The notes under the pieces are model-generated. The model was not told where the DNA came from, ran no database searches, and saw only the letters and a program-made list of their open reading frames with translations. The position numbers and the translations under genes are program-made. Below, in pieces: positions 36,430 through 47,405 of a DNA stretch of 64,000 nucleotides. This DNA comes from Antedon bifida (Eukaryota; Echinodermata; Crinoidea; Comatulida; Antedonidae), in the NCBI GenBank assembly GCA_963402885.1, contig OY727103.1, positions 16,394,085 through 16,458,084 of the forward strand, read 5' to 3'. The stretch's first letter is position 1. Each line of letters starts with the position of its first letter.

Positions 36430-37972
36430 TCCTTCTTTGTCTGTAGATGGTCTTATACCCCATTCTTTGTTTGTGGATGGTCTTATACCCCCCTTCCTTG
36501 TCTGTGGATAGTCTTATACCCGCTTCTTTGTCTGTGGATGGTCTTATACCCGCTTCTTTGTCTGTGGATGGTCTTATACCCCCCTTCTTTGTCTGTGGAT
36601 GGTCTTATACCCGCTTCTTTGTCTGTGGATGGTCTTACACCCCTTTCTTTGTATGTAGATGGTCTTACACCCCTTCTTTGTCTGTGGATGGTCCTACACT
36701 CCCTTCTTTGTATGTGGATGGTCCTACACCCCCTTCTTTGTCTGTGGATAGTCCTACACCCCCTTCTTTGTCTGTGGATGGTCTTATACCCCCTTCTTTG
36801 TCTGTGGATGGTCTTGAACCCCTTTCTTTGTCTGTGGATGGTCTTATACCCCCTTTTTTGTCTGTTGATGGTATTAAACCCCTTTCTTTGTCTGTTGATG
36901 GTATTACACCCCTTTCTTTGTGTGTGGATGGTCTTACACCCCTTCTTTGTCTGTGGATGGTCTTACACCTCCTTCTTTCTCTGTGGATGGTCTTATACCC
37001 CCTTCTTTGTCTGTGGATGGTCTTATACCCACTTCTTTGTCTGTAGATGATCTTATAATCCTTCTTTGTGTGTGGATGGTCTTACACTCCCTTCTTTGTC
37101 TGTGGGTGGTCTTACATCCCCTTCTTTGTCTGTGGATTGTCCGACACCCCCTTCTTTGTCTGTGGATGGTCCTACATCACCTTCTTTGTCTGTGGATGGT
37201 CTTATACCCCCTTCTTTGTCTGTAAGTGGTCCTATACCCTTTCTTTGTCAGTGGGTGGTCTTACACCCCCTTCTTTGTCTGTGGACGGTCCTACACCCCC
37301 TTCTTTATCTGTGGACGGTCTTACACCCCTTTCTTTGTCTGTGGACGGTCTTACACCCCTTCTGTGCCCGTGGACGGTCTTATATCCCCTTCCTTGTCTG
37401 TTGATGGTATTACACCCCTTTCTTTGTCTGTTGATGGTATTACACCCCTTTTTTTGTGTGTGGATGGTCTTACACTCCTTTCTTTGTGTGTGGATGGTCT
37501 TACACCCCTTCTTTGTCTGTGGATGGTCTTACACCCCCTTCTTTCTCTGTGGATGGCCTTACACCCCTTTCTTTGTCTGTAGACGGTCCTACACCCCTTT
37601 CTTTGTCTGTGGATGGTCTTACACCCCCTTCTTTGTCTGTGGATGGTCCTACACCCCCTTCTTTGTCTGTAGATGGCCTTACACCCCTTTCTTTGTGTGT
37701 GGATGGTCTTATACCCCCTTCTTTGTCTGTGGATGGTCTTACACCCCTTCTTTGTCTGTGGATGGTCTTATACCCCCTTCTTTGTTTGTGGATAGTCTTA
37801 TACCCCCTTCTTTGTCTGTGGATGGTCTTATACCCCTTCTTTGTCTGTGGATGGTCTTATACCCCCTTCTTTGTCTGTGGATGGTCTTATACCCCCTTCT
37901 TTGTCTGTGGATGGTCTTATACCTCCTTCTTTGTCTGTGGATGGTCTTACATCCCCTTCTTTGTCTGGACCC
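36430..37972. repeat. 31-bp minisatellite, about 50 units
   Basis: The unit is TTCTTTGTCTGTGGATGGTC then TTATACCCCC, with length variants of 30-31 bp. All three plus-strand frames stay open for long stretches because the unit contains no stop in any phase. The resulting Ser-Val-Asp-Gly-Leu-Ile-Pro-rich proteins are not considered real. It forms the core of the inverted-repeat element. Confidence 0.95.
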
Positions 37973-38177
37973 ACTACTTTGATTGATTAAATCAGACATT
38001 GTTTCTTGTATGATTAGACCAAGACCTTCAAAGTGAAAGTCCACAAGTGGATGCCTAAAAAGGTCTTGTACAGAACAGTATATTGTAGGTCCATGTCACT
38101 AATTCGAGAATTACTTGAATAATTATATTGAGATGTCTTTTACGAATTGATTTGGTTCGGATTTTGCTAAAAAATCA

Positions 38178-38522
38178 ATGAGTAGAGAAAATCGAGGAAA
38201 AGGATTCAGATGGTTTACAGCAAAGGCCCATTACCATAAAAATGGAGTACATTTTTTTAGATGCAACGAAAATGAACAAGAATTATCTGAGTTTCTGACT
38301 AATGAAAGTAGGTCTACTGCACAAATGCAGGATAAGTTTGTAGTAAGTACTTTGAAAGACGGTATTCTCTTAACTCATGAAAATGAAAACTTTCCGAACT
38401 TGTCTCATATGCAACATCAAAGAGCCCAACGAAAGAATGCTACTTTACATCAAAAATATTTCCAAATGGCATCTAACAATTCAATTCAACTTTTATTTCA
38501 GACAATTGTCCATATGGTATAA
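38178..38522 (+). pseudogene. Short frame inside the 3.8-kb element, possible transposon-protein remnant
   Basis: A 115-codon frame with KFVVSTLKDGILLTHENENF and a C-terminal IQLLFQTIVHMV. The order (a beta-rich segment, ENE, then a hydrophobic strand) faintly recalls invertebrate transposon-linked proteins with an EEADTRM...RTVDTDVVV segment, but the defining acidic motif is absent. The frame ends just before an A-rich run. It is probably a degraded fragment; a chance frame cannot be excluded. Confidence 0.35.
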
Positions 38523-39964
38523 TACATTGCAAAAAAAAAAAGATGATGGAGAGAGGACCAAAACTTTTATCTAACGATTGACACATCACAGTTTAGCAAA
38601 CAAGTTGGCATAGATGAGCTCAGTGATTGCTGTTTCTCAGTGATCTGTCATACTTTACGCCTATCCTATCACATCAAAAGTCAAAAATTCAGAATAATAA
38701 TTCCTGGTCATTTTTGCAGTGTAATTTATTTCGTTAAAAAAAATTAGGTGCATTTATACCAATGTAAACCACATACAGTATGTTCACATATTATATATTA
38801 TGTCAAAGGTTATAAATTGTATTTCCAGTCATTTTATGTGAAAATGTTTCATTACTACAAATATAAATGTCTCTATTCTGAACAAAATGACACCAAAATC
38901 GATTGAAAATGATAAGTAGTTACTGAGATATACAGATAAGAGGTCAAAGGTCAAACTGGGAGAAACGTCATTTCCGGTCATTTTTTGACGAAACTTTTCA
39001 TTAGAGCAAATAGAAATATGTGGTTTGTGAACAATTTAACACCAGAATCAAGTCTCTACTGTTTATAGTTGCCAAGATATGAACACTTTTTGTTTTTATG
39101 GTGGCCATTTTGAAATCAAGATGGCCGCCATACCGGATGTTGGACACTTGGCACCCCCCGATATTTTTAATCTATATACATCAAAGAAACTTTGTGGCAA
39201 GTTTCATGCTTTGGTAATAAAGTGCACAACTTGGCTATTTTTATGGCACTAACTGCTCTACTATATCCACAACATGTTGTACCTTCTTGACAGCAACTGA
39301 ACCGCGGATGGCAACCTTTCACAACCTTTTGTACTTGTATTCTCTCAGCGTCATGACCCAGTTGTTGGTCACCAGATTGTACTGTTCATTTCTAAAGAAA
39401 TCTTCTGCATTTTTTTGCTAATCTTACGTCTTCCCGGTTGACATCAGGAGGACAATGGTACACGTTCCATTTCTGCGTCATCACCAACAAACCCCTTTAA
39501 TGTCACCCGATGTACGGTTATGGTCTCCTGCGTTTTTATATTGATCAGTTTCATCTAGCTAATTTAATTTTTCAGAGTACATTCCTTATGGCCAGGACTC
39601 AATGTGGTTATGTTCTTCACGGTGCGCAATCAAAAATTACGAGGTCTACGAAATCACGTTTGTAATTATATCTTCACAAGCATGAATCACAATTAAATAA
39701 AATTTGGTACTCATAAATTTCAGGTCATATTTCATCATATGGCAATACAATTACGTGCGTAGCACATATAACGCATGCGTATGCGCGCTTAAAATTTTTG
39801 TTTGTTTTGTCAAATTTATTTTCGATTATACGAGCACGTCAAAAGTGACCGGCTACACACGTGTCACTGTAAATTAAAAAAAAAAAAACATTTTCAACAT
39901 TTTTAAACATGTTCAGCAATTTCGGTCGGTTGGTTGTTCGGTAGGTAAACACTAACTTGAGCAC

Positions 39965-42011
39965 GCGCAAAAGAATAAAACACTTAACATAGTGACTGCA
40001 CCACTGTGCAATACAATATTTAATGACATCATAATGTACCAATACGGGAGCTATACTACCAATATCTTATTTCAATCAAATCATAAAACGAAAATTATAA
40101 AGCTAGCTACCCTAACCCTTACAATCTAAGTAATTTTTAGTCGCGTTCGCGTGCAACGCGTCGGTTGGTCAGCACTAACTTGAGCACGAGACTGCAGCCA
40201 TGTATATGGCCTTGTTATTTTCATGGCCTTCACTATTACACATAAGAACAAATAAAATTAAATTATAAAAGTTTTCTTTCAGTTCTAACTTTAACTAAGC
40301 TTAGTTTTTTTTAACCACTAAACACCACTTATACCGATACAATTCGAAAAAAAAACAGCTGATACAGTACATTAGGTTACCGTTAGTGTAAATTCGGGGG
40401 TTTTCATCACAATTACACTTATTTTATTTTAATTATATTAATTCAATACAATTTTTGTGTAAACGGCTATGAGCTGCAAGACCTGGCATAATATATAATA
40501 AATATTTATATATAATTGTTAGAATTTTAAATTGTTCATATATTATAAAATATTTTAATTTATTTTTTACATTGGACGGAAAGAATCAAGAACATTTATT
40601 TGATCCAAACAATTAGCAAAAAACTATCAGTAACATTTAAAGGATCATCAGGGAAACTTCTTCCAACAAATGACCGCAAACATGGAAGCAACCCTCTTAC
40701 TGCAGTCTTTGATAACTAAAAAAAAATGAAAAATTTGTTCAATGATCATTTCATTTAAAGAAAACAACTTTAACCTTCTGGTCGCATCCTTGTATTGTAT
40801 GAATGTAAAGAGATTATTTTAAGAGAGTATCTTATCTTAGCTGGAACCAAAGAGTTTTTTAACACACCTAATATTATAGTCTTAAAAATTTTCTTTAAAA
40901 CAATAATCACTATGACCATGGAGAATCGCAACTTATTTCTCCATGGTATGACTGTTCTAATAGACTTTTATTTATTACAATAATACCAAGGAAATTAAAA
41001 TAGTGTATTAATTGTTTAAATATAGTTTATTTTGTCTCCTATCAATTATGTTACACGACTATATTTATCGTAAACTGTGCTTTTAATCAGATTGATTGTT
41101 CAAAAATTGCTCGATCCAGACGAGCTAAAATTGCTCGATCCAGACGAGCTAAAATTGCTCATTGAGCCAAACTCCCAGAGGGTCTCGCCACCTGGATCAC
41201 CACCGGGGGGCATTGGTTCTCCCAACAACATGTGTCTGACTAATTTAACGATAAACTGCCCTAGGCCTGTAGCAACTACTCGGGCAACTACTTCCACTTG
41301 CTCGCTTCTTGCGTCACCATGACACCAACGAGCAAAGTTCTCACAATTGTTGGTCACCAGGCTGTACGGTTTATTTCTAGATAAACCTCCTTCTGCACTT
41401 GTTGCTAGTCTTACAACGTCTTTCCGGTTGACATCAGGAGGGCAGGGTATGCATTCCTTTTGATCATTACCCGCGAACCTCTTCATTGTCACACGACTAA
41501 CCGTTCCTTCAGGCACCGTGAGGTGCATAACTTCATCATTACCAATGTACACTCCTGAAAACCAATTGAGTATAAATCTTTGTTTATTGTTTGAAATTCA
41601 CAACGAGAAATTAAATATGTATGAAACAATACTTGCACAAATACCATAGTTTTTAAAGACATTTGAAAATGTAAAGGTTTCGTGAAAATACATCGTCTTT
41701 TTGGAAACCATATAGTGACAGGATAAATAAAATGAAAGTGAATCCTTCTTGACAGGAGATTAAAAAGGAATCCAAATGTGTAATACCAACTTAAATAATT
41801 TTTTAAAAAGGTAGGTAATTGAACAGCAATCATTGTTTGAGTGGTTTAAACAAACCACTCACCTATCTTTTCTGCCAACACAAGTGACTAGCATATGAGG
41901 ATAGAAACAATAACAATATTACAACATATTACCCCAATGACTGAAGGCACCTTGATTTCGGTAAACTTTGATCAGATCACCTTCTTGAAATTCGGAGCGA
42001 TTCAACCACAT
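39965..42011. repeat. Segmental duplication, copy R (contains LRAT locus 3)
   Basis: Counterpart of 29958-33610. Its left part lacks the TTAA element present at 30592-30938, and its LRAT intron (41555-41932) lacks the 1.2-kb insertion present in copy L. The stretch 39965-41099 holds no gene. Confidence 0.85.
41100..42011 (-). CDS. LRAT/PLAAT-like locus 3, intact, Ser-rich tail (177 aa)
   Basis: Predicted membrane-lipid acyltransferase or phospholipase of the LRAT fold (NlpC/P60 superfamily). Coding exon 1 is 41933-42011 (GDLIKVYRNQGAFSHWG) and exon 2 is 41100-41554, with the phase-1 intron after the first His motif. The catalytic set is visible: His in SHWG, His in GNGEVMHL, and Cys in NNCENFARWCHG. 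The residue after Cys-Glu is Asn here, where every other intact locus has His. The hydrophobic segment VVARVVATGLGQFIVKLV is followed by a short Gly/Pro-rich tail ending in a doubled SSSGSSNF. A splice acceptor just before the ATG suggests an upstream untranslated exon. Its partner, locus 1, is frameshifted, so this is the functional copy of that lineage. Confidence 0.85.
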
Positions 42012-42330
42012 TTTATAACGATGTCAACTGTAAAAGTTGCATACGGTACAAATTAAGTACAGGCGTACAATGTAATATTCAGAATACAACAGAGGATTAC
42101 TACGATTGCAATAGGTCGAACAACTACAATATTGTATTAGCGTCGTAGGTACAATCATTTGAATTGAAACAGACTGTTACAGTATGGAGCTATATCAATT
42201 ACAGTAGATCAAATGTATAATTCAGTCGGTATATCTGGAAAATGGTAAAATGTGTATGGGCCTACTGTAGCATAATTAAAAAGCTGTTCGCTTTGTTTTC
42301 GTGTGGAAATATTGATACAACAAGTATTAA

Positions 42331-42478
42331 GCTCTGTCTACACTGTCAAACTAGTTTGACAAAATAAAAGGTGTGATATGCCTAAATAGTAGTGATATGG
42401 CCAAATATGTAGTGATCATTGGGTCCATGGGCACATCACATTTTGTGTCACATAAAATGTGATAGTGTAGACAGAGCT
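42331..42478. mobile_element. MITE, GCTCTGTCTAC family, copy 3
   Basis: Well-preserved ends GCTCTGTCTACACT and AGTGTAGACAGAGC, with an AGTTTGACAAAATAAAAGG left interior. It lies between LRAT loci 3 and 4, upstream of locus 3. Confidence 0.85.
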
Positions 42479-42804
42479 AGGCTAATTCCAGACACTAGAA
42501 TTTTATTCTGATACAAATAAATTCAGGACAGCATGCGTTCTACAATAATGCAATATTCTTTTTGCGTACGTGCAACCAAATGATTACTCAACTCCATCCG
42601 ATTACGGTTTAACAATAGTAATAATATCATAGCTCAAGCGTTGAAAAGGCATATTAAATAAAAAATGTTTATCAGTTCATGATATAATATTCTTCATCGG
42701 TTATAATATGCGGCATTATTTGAGAAACGTTGACATCGGTGTTCTTATTTTAACAACTTAAGGCTATTGCATGCTAACGCTTTATTTGAAAGCGAATATT
42801 AGGC

Positions 42805-43392
42805 CTAATAGTAATAATATTTCCGTTTCTTATTTTCTTTGACTACTTCTCGAATTAGAAGACCGATTCCTACAGCAGCTAGTCCTACAATTGCAGCTCC
42901 ATCCACCACTTTTTGTACCTGCTTACTTTCAGCATTACCGTGGCACCAACGAGCGAAATGCTCGCAGTTGTTGGAGAACAGATCGTATTTTCGATTTTTA
43001 AAGAAACCTCCTTCTGCACTTTTCGCACGTCTTACAACTTCTTCCCGGCTGACGTCACTAGGACATGGTATACGTTTCACGTCTGCATCGTCATCATCAT
43101 CAACAAACTCCTTTAATGTGACCCGATGCACGTATGCAGTTTCTTTTGCTTTGATATTAAACTCTGCTCCAGAGAAGTGTATAACCTCACCGTTACCAAT
43201 GTACACTCCTAAAAAGTAAAATTATATCATAAAATATAGCATTACGGTATATTACATAGGCATATGACCTTATAAACAATCTTATACCATAATTATAATG
43301 TAATGTTTACCGAAATGGTAGTAATTAGGAATTGCATTTTTACGACGTCTGATCCTAACCAGGTCACCTGCTTCAAGATTGTAACGAGACAT
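42805..43392 (-). CDS. LRAT/PLAAT-like locus 4 with C-terminal membrane helix (161 aa)
   Basis: Coding exon 1 is 43311-43392 (MSRYNLEAGDLVRIRRRKNA, ending NYYHFG) and exon 2 is 42805-43208; the intron is phase 1. Catalytic residues: His in YYHFG, His in GEVIHF, Cys in NNCEHFARWCHG. The tail AAIVGLAAVGIGLLI is a membrane helix followed by a basic end (REVVKENKKRKYYYY), as in vertebrate PLAAT proteins with their C-terminal anchor. Length matches PLAAT enzymes (about 160-170 aa). A T-rich acceptor precedes the ATG, and a promoter-like block with a 5' untranslated exon lies about 0.8 kb upstream. The antisense open frame at 42839-43219 is a shadow. Substrate (phospholipid acyl chains) is inferred from family knowledge. 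Confidence 0.88.
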
Positions 43393-44164
43393 CTTAACAC
43401 AATGCAAAGAAAATACTAAAAAAAAAGAATTATAATACACAATTATATACTTTATAAAGAGAGGTTTATTTCAAAGATTGCCTCTTAATTTGAATACTTC
43501 GAAAGGTAATATTTTTATTTTTATTATCAGTCTTTAGACTTTACATCTCAAAAGCTGTTTTTTGTTTATATATTAGCCGTGCATTGAATAAAATAATCTT
43601 AAGTATGTCTAGGGCCCTGTTTCCGCAGCCAAAATAAAATTATCTATAAAATATATTACCAATAAAGTGCGCATGATCAGCTATTATCAAAACAACCAGA
43701 TTCCCAATCACAACGAACAATTTATCTTCCAGGTCAAAGATTAAACATTGTCGCATTTATAATTATCCGATTTGAATGTTAATTTTTCTCGAGTGGAATC
43801 GGTTAAACCCCGTTTCCACAGGCAGTTTATCGGTTAAGTTTTAGCTGCGGAAACACGGCCTAGATCTCCTCTGAGGAAACACAACGTGCTTGATAATAAT
43901 CATCGAAATAAAAACAGGCAAAATTGTCATTTCTGGTAACATGAATGTCAGACTCTTTACTTAGATTTAAAAATCAGTATTAAAACAAATTCTTCTACAA
44001 TTGTATATTTATTATGTTTGCTTTTTTTTACTAAATGTATTTTTTAAATGCTTTTCTATGTTTATTTGAATCAACAATTAAAAACACATTAATAACAACT
44101 TTATATTTATGACATTAATCTTGCTAAAATTCACCGAATAAACAAATGTTAAAGACATTCAAAT

Positions 44165-44250
44165 TTATATACTTACTATTACTTGAGGATGGTCAATCTA
44201 CCGTTTTGTTTTGGGAAAAACCAAGCTGGACCGGCCTATTTATACATAAA
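44165..44250 (-). promoter_or_regulatory. Promoter and 5' untranslated exon of LRAT locus 4
   Basis: Minus strand, in order: TATGTATAAATAGGCC (TATA box), GGTCCAG, then CTTGGTTTTTCC at about the expected start-site distance, about 35 bases of leader, and a consensus donor AATA|GTAAGTATA near 44170-44180. The acceptor directly before the locus 4 ATG completes a 5' untranslated exon model. The same block recurs at 47265-47405, 50293-50372, 52530-52668 and 57301-57328. Confidence 0.65.
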
Positions 44251-44308
44251 GAAAGCCATGGAGGAAATTAGTATTAGTATTAGTATTTATGTATAAATAG
44301 GCCGGTCC
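44228..44308. repeat. Perfect 23-bp inverted repeat over the locus 4 TATA region
   Basis: Arms 44228-44250 and 44286-44308 (core CCGGCCTATTTATACAT opposite ATGTATAAATAGGCCGG) flank a 35-bp loop with an ATTAGT triplet. The paralogous promoter at 50339-50372 has only one arm, so the second arm arose in this copy. Confidence 0.85.
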
Positions 44309-44420
44309 AACAATCATGACAAATTCTGGAAAATCCAGTAAATATGTCAAAAACATGATATGTCATTATATATAATTTGACATAGTACACTATAACTAGG
44401 TTATTTTTAAACTGTTTGTG

Positions 44421-45739
44421 TGTCACAAGTGACATAAAGTTGTGTATATATTTTGCAACTCATTCTTACTTTTCCTTTTGTTTTCACTATTTGAACCTTT
44501 CTTTTGTTTTAGGAAGCTATTGTGTGAAGCCAGTGGAGCAGAGTTTTTGTGTTGCAGAGAAGGATTGTGTGGGGTTTGCTGATTGGAGGAGAGGTATAAG
44601 AGTTAAGTTAGTGTGTGAGTTGCTGATTGGTGGAGAAGGATAAGGTGGTGATATGTGGATAATTGAGGGAATTTTGAGGTAGATGGAAATTGAGAGGAGA
44701 CAGAGAAGGAGGGCTATGTTATGTTAAGCCAGAAAGGGATAGGTGAATATTGATATGAGAAACTAAGACGTACAGGAGAAGAAGTAATTGAATTATGGTG
44801 ATATAGAGCTGAAGCAGAAAGGAAATAAAGAGATATACATGAAGTTAATAAATTGTGAGTTGGAGATAATTATGGTGATATAGAGCTGAAGCAGAAAGGA
44901 AATAAAGTGATATACATGAAGTTAATAAATTGTGAGTTGGAAGTAATACTATAAGGCTGTACTTAAATGTAGAACTGTTAATTGTTGAGATTACTGAGGA
45001 TTAATTAAAATTGTGAATGTAAATTGACGGAAGAAATAACTGTTGGAAACAGCAGAAGTTGTTGCATGTAAAGAATTGTTTGGAAATATTGAAGAGTAAC
45101 TGGATTGATACTGATATTATTTTACGTGGAAAAGGAGAAAGAAATAATTGGTCGGGGAGCGGATTGCAGGGCAGAACGACATCAAGAAACATTTTAACTT
45201 TATATTCGATTTATTTATATGTCAGAAAATAGGAAGAATTATAATTGATAATACAAGCAGAACGGGAGCAGAGGCGTGGGAGTTGTTTATTTGCAGAATC
45301 GTTTTAACTTTTATCTTTCTAATTTGTTTTTGTGTCAGCATAGGAGAGAAGGCAAGAAGGAACGATATTGTGGACATTTATTATTGTTTAATTATTCATC
45401 TTGTGATATTATTGTATTTGAAAGGGGGGGTTTCGGGGATTTATTTAAAAATAAGAAGATTGTTGATATTTTGTTTGGAAGGATTGGGAAATTTGGGGAA
45501 TTGCATAAAGTTTGTGGGGAATAGGAATACGGTATCATTGTTTGAGAATTGGTTGGGGTTTTTTTTGTGGTTTTTTTTTGGGGGGTTTGAATTATAAAAG
45601 AAAGAATTGGTTGTCAAAGATTATTATTAAATTTTACTTTTTACATTTATATGTGTACAGTTGTGGCTATTTACCGTTGTTCATCATTGGTTACCAGCAA
45701 TTACATGTCCGAAAGAGCCGTAATTGCGGCTGTGTGACA
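44421..45739. mobile_element. Solo-LTR-like insertion, 1.32 kb (retroelement fossil)
   Basis: It starts TGTCACA and ends TGTGACA (TG...CA ends, 7-bp inverse), flanked by the exact 5-bp duplication TTGTG (44416-44420, 45740-45744). The paralogous unit has the intact empty site GTTTGTGTAAGC at 50511-50521. These traits fit a single LTR left by recombination of an LTR retroelement (family not assigned). It inserted after the A/B duplication and so is relatively young. Inside is a tandem doublet of about 76 bp (44803-44945). A DNA transposon with 7-bp ends is the alternative. Confidence 0.65.
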
Positions 45740-46288
45740 TTGTGTAAGCTTTTTTTTTAGTGAGCAAATGTTTTACACAGTCAAAGATCGGGGTGGAAGA
45801 ACACACTCTCGCAGCGTGCACAATCTATTCATTTCTTTCTGCATTTAAATTAAGAGTAGTGCTCTCTCCAATCACTGAATCTGATTAGGAAGTGGTCTTT
45901 AACAAAATGACTACTTTCTAACAACAAGAAAGAGGCAATTACAGTAGAAGTTAACACCATGGTAATTTATGTAGACATATATAATTAAAAACGATAAAAC
46001 TTAATTATTTGCTCTTTTTTGTTGTTTTTATGATGGGAAAGTGTTAAATAGTGTTGTCCCAAAGGAGGGATTTTCTGTAGCATCAAAACTTCATAACTAC
46101 CGGTAAATGGCTTATTGGCAGTTTTCGTTTTCAAAGCAAGTTTTTTCGACGGTAATTATACGTGAAGAATTGTCAGTTTATCAATTTTGAACCGTTTAAC
46201 TGACATCGATTTTAAGAATTAAAATCACACTAACTAGGCTGTACGTTTTGCATTATAACAATGCTTTCTTTAATAGCAATGACAGAAA

Positions 46289-46946
46289 TTAATAGTAATA
46301 GTGCCTTTGTTTCTTCTCTTCCTTAATTTCTTTCACTACTTCTCGAATGAGTAGGCCTATACCAAGTGCAACAGCACCGCCAACGATAGCCCCTTTTACA
46401 ACTTTTTGTACCTGCTTACTCTCAGCCTCACCGTGGCACCAACGAGCGAAATGCTCGCAGTTGTTGGAGAACAGATCGTATTTGCGATTTCTAAAGAAAC
46501 CTCCTTCTGCACTTCTCGCAAGTCTTACAACTTCTTGCCGGCTGACCAAAAAAGGACATGGTATACATTCTACTTCTGGGTTATCATCATCATCACCCAC
46601 GAACTCCTTTAATGTCACACGATGTACCTTTGCTGTCTCCTTTGCTTTTATATTAAACTCTGCTCCAGAGAAGTGTATAACTTCACCATTACCAATGTAC
46701 ACACCTGGAATTCAAATAAGTACAAAACAACTTTTGTCAATTCAGCCCTGGTTGTATTCAATCAACCACATGTTTAAGAATACAAATGCCGGCCTTTTTA
46801 CTTTACATTATACATAGATATTAATGTTATATGTATGACATTTAATAATAGTAATAGTATTTACCGTAGTGGTAGTAAGTAGGCCTAAACGGACTTGTAC
46901 GTTTTACCGTAACAATGTCGCCTGCTTGAAGATTGTAAGGATACAT
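46289..46946 (-). CDS. LRAT/PLAAT-like locus 5 with C-terminal membrane helix (165 aa)
   Basis: Coding exon 1 is 46865-46946 (MYPYNLQAGDIVTVKR, ending YYHYG) and exon 2 is 46289-46704; the intron is phase 1. The catalytic His (YHYG), His (GEVIHF) and Cys (SNNCEHFARWCHG) are all present. The middle is acidic (VGDDDDNPEVE). The C-terminal anchor AIVGGAVALGIGLLI is followed by a charged REVVKEIKEEKKQ end. Unlike locus 7, its segment before the catalytic Cys reads PFLVSRQEVVRLARS and FRNRKYDLFS. A good acceptor (T-rich then CAG) precedes the ATG. It was duplicated as locus 7 in unit B. Confidence 0.9.
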
Positions 46947-47264
46947 AGCACAATGGTATTAGGCCCTGCTGAAAAAAGAAGACAATATCACTTATTAGGC
47001 TATAGGCGTACATTACTCTATAGAACTGCAGAGAAAACACGTCACACATTTTATATTACAATATGCTTGTGAATTATGTTGTATTATTTAATCTTTCGGT
47101 ATTATAGGTCCACAAGCCTAAATTAAAAGTGCACCATACTGATACATTGATGACTGGACCCACGTCACCTTGTTAGGGTGTCACGTGTATTTATATGCCT
47201 TAGTCCTATTGGAACTTTTGATATGCCTAACATCTCTGGGCTAAACAAAGGGAGTTAATGAAAA

Positions 47265-47405
47265 ACAATGTACTTACTAATTTACAGCACTTTTCTACCT
47301 TTATTCACTATACCTTACTGTACCGAACTGTTTGATATATACAACATCTAGGCCTATATAAACATTTTTTGGAAAAACCAAGTACGCCGGTCTATTTACA
47401 TAAAC
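47265..47405 (-). promoter_or_regulatory. Promoter and 5' untranslated exon of LRAT locus 5
   Basis: Minus strand: GTTTATGTAAATAGACCGGC (TATA-like), GTACTTGGTTTTTCC, about 90 bases of leader and a donor ATTA|GTAAGTACATTG near 47275. It is near-identical to the locus 7 block and lies 425 bp upstream of the ATG. Confidence 0.65.

Larger units (their letters stand above)
35478..39263. mobile_element. 3.8-kb element with long inverted terminal repeats and minisatellite core
   Basis: Inverted terminal repeats of about 500 bp: the left begins TAGTAGAGCAGTTAATGAC, the right ends CACTAACTGCTCTACTA, with shared inner blocks such as ATGACCGGAAATGACGTTTC opposite GAAACGTCATTTCCGGTCAT. TAT flanks both ends (35475-35477, 39264-39266) as a probable target duplication. 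The interior holds a 31-bp minisatellite (36430-37972) and a 115-codon frame (38178-38522). It is a DNA transposon or foldback-type element of unassigned family. It has no capsid, polymerase or integrase frame. Confidence 0.85.
35372..39600 (-). pseudogene. LRAT/PLAAT-like locus 2, decayed and split by a 3.8-kb transposon
   Basis: The right part (39267-39600) translates on the minus strand, with frame breaks, as INIKTQETITVHRVTLK, VGDDAEMERVP and a diverged REDVRLAK region. The catalytic NCEHFARWC segment is deleted: VTNN runs straight into a GHDA-like remnant. The C-terminus lies on the far side of the transposon: 35372-35477 reads VDRASVEMGPIIREVVKENK...KYDYY and a stop, aligning with the tail of locus 4 (GLLIREVVKENKKRKYYYY). 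Coding exon 1 is not found; copy R of the segmental duplication begins 365 bp upstream. It is clearly dead, and its tail type groups it with loci 4, 5 and 7. Confidence 0.8.

Noticed and set aside
36447-37986. Several 100-300 aa plus-strand proteins
   Set aside because: Products of a stop-free 31-bp minisatellite.
35478-39263. Polinton/Maverick interpretation of the long inverted-repeat element
   Set aside because: Too short, no polymerase, integrase or capsid frames, and the target duplication looks like 3 bp, not 6.
42839-43219. Long plus-strand frames opposite LRAT exon 2 (also at 46347-46817, 48797-49195, 51609-52079, 55495-55911)
   Set aside because: Antisense shadows of the LRAT exons; they repeat at every locus only because the sense exon does, and lack splice or domain support.
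45148-45760. Overlapping plus-strand frames in the 1.3-kb insertion
   Set aside because: Low-complexity T/G-rich sequence inside an LTR-like element with no recognisable domain; treated as part of the fossil.
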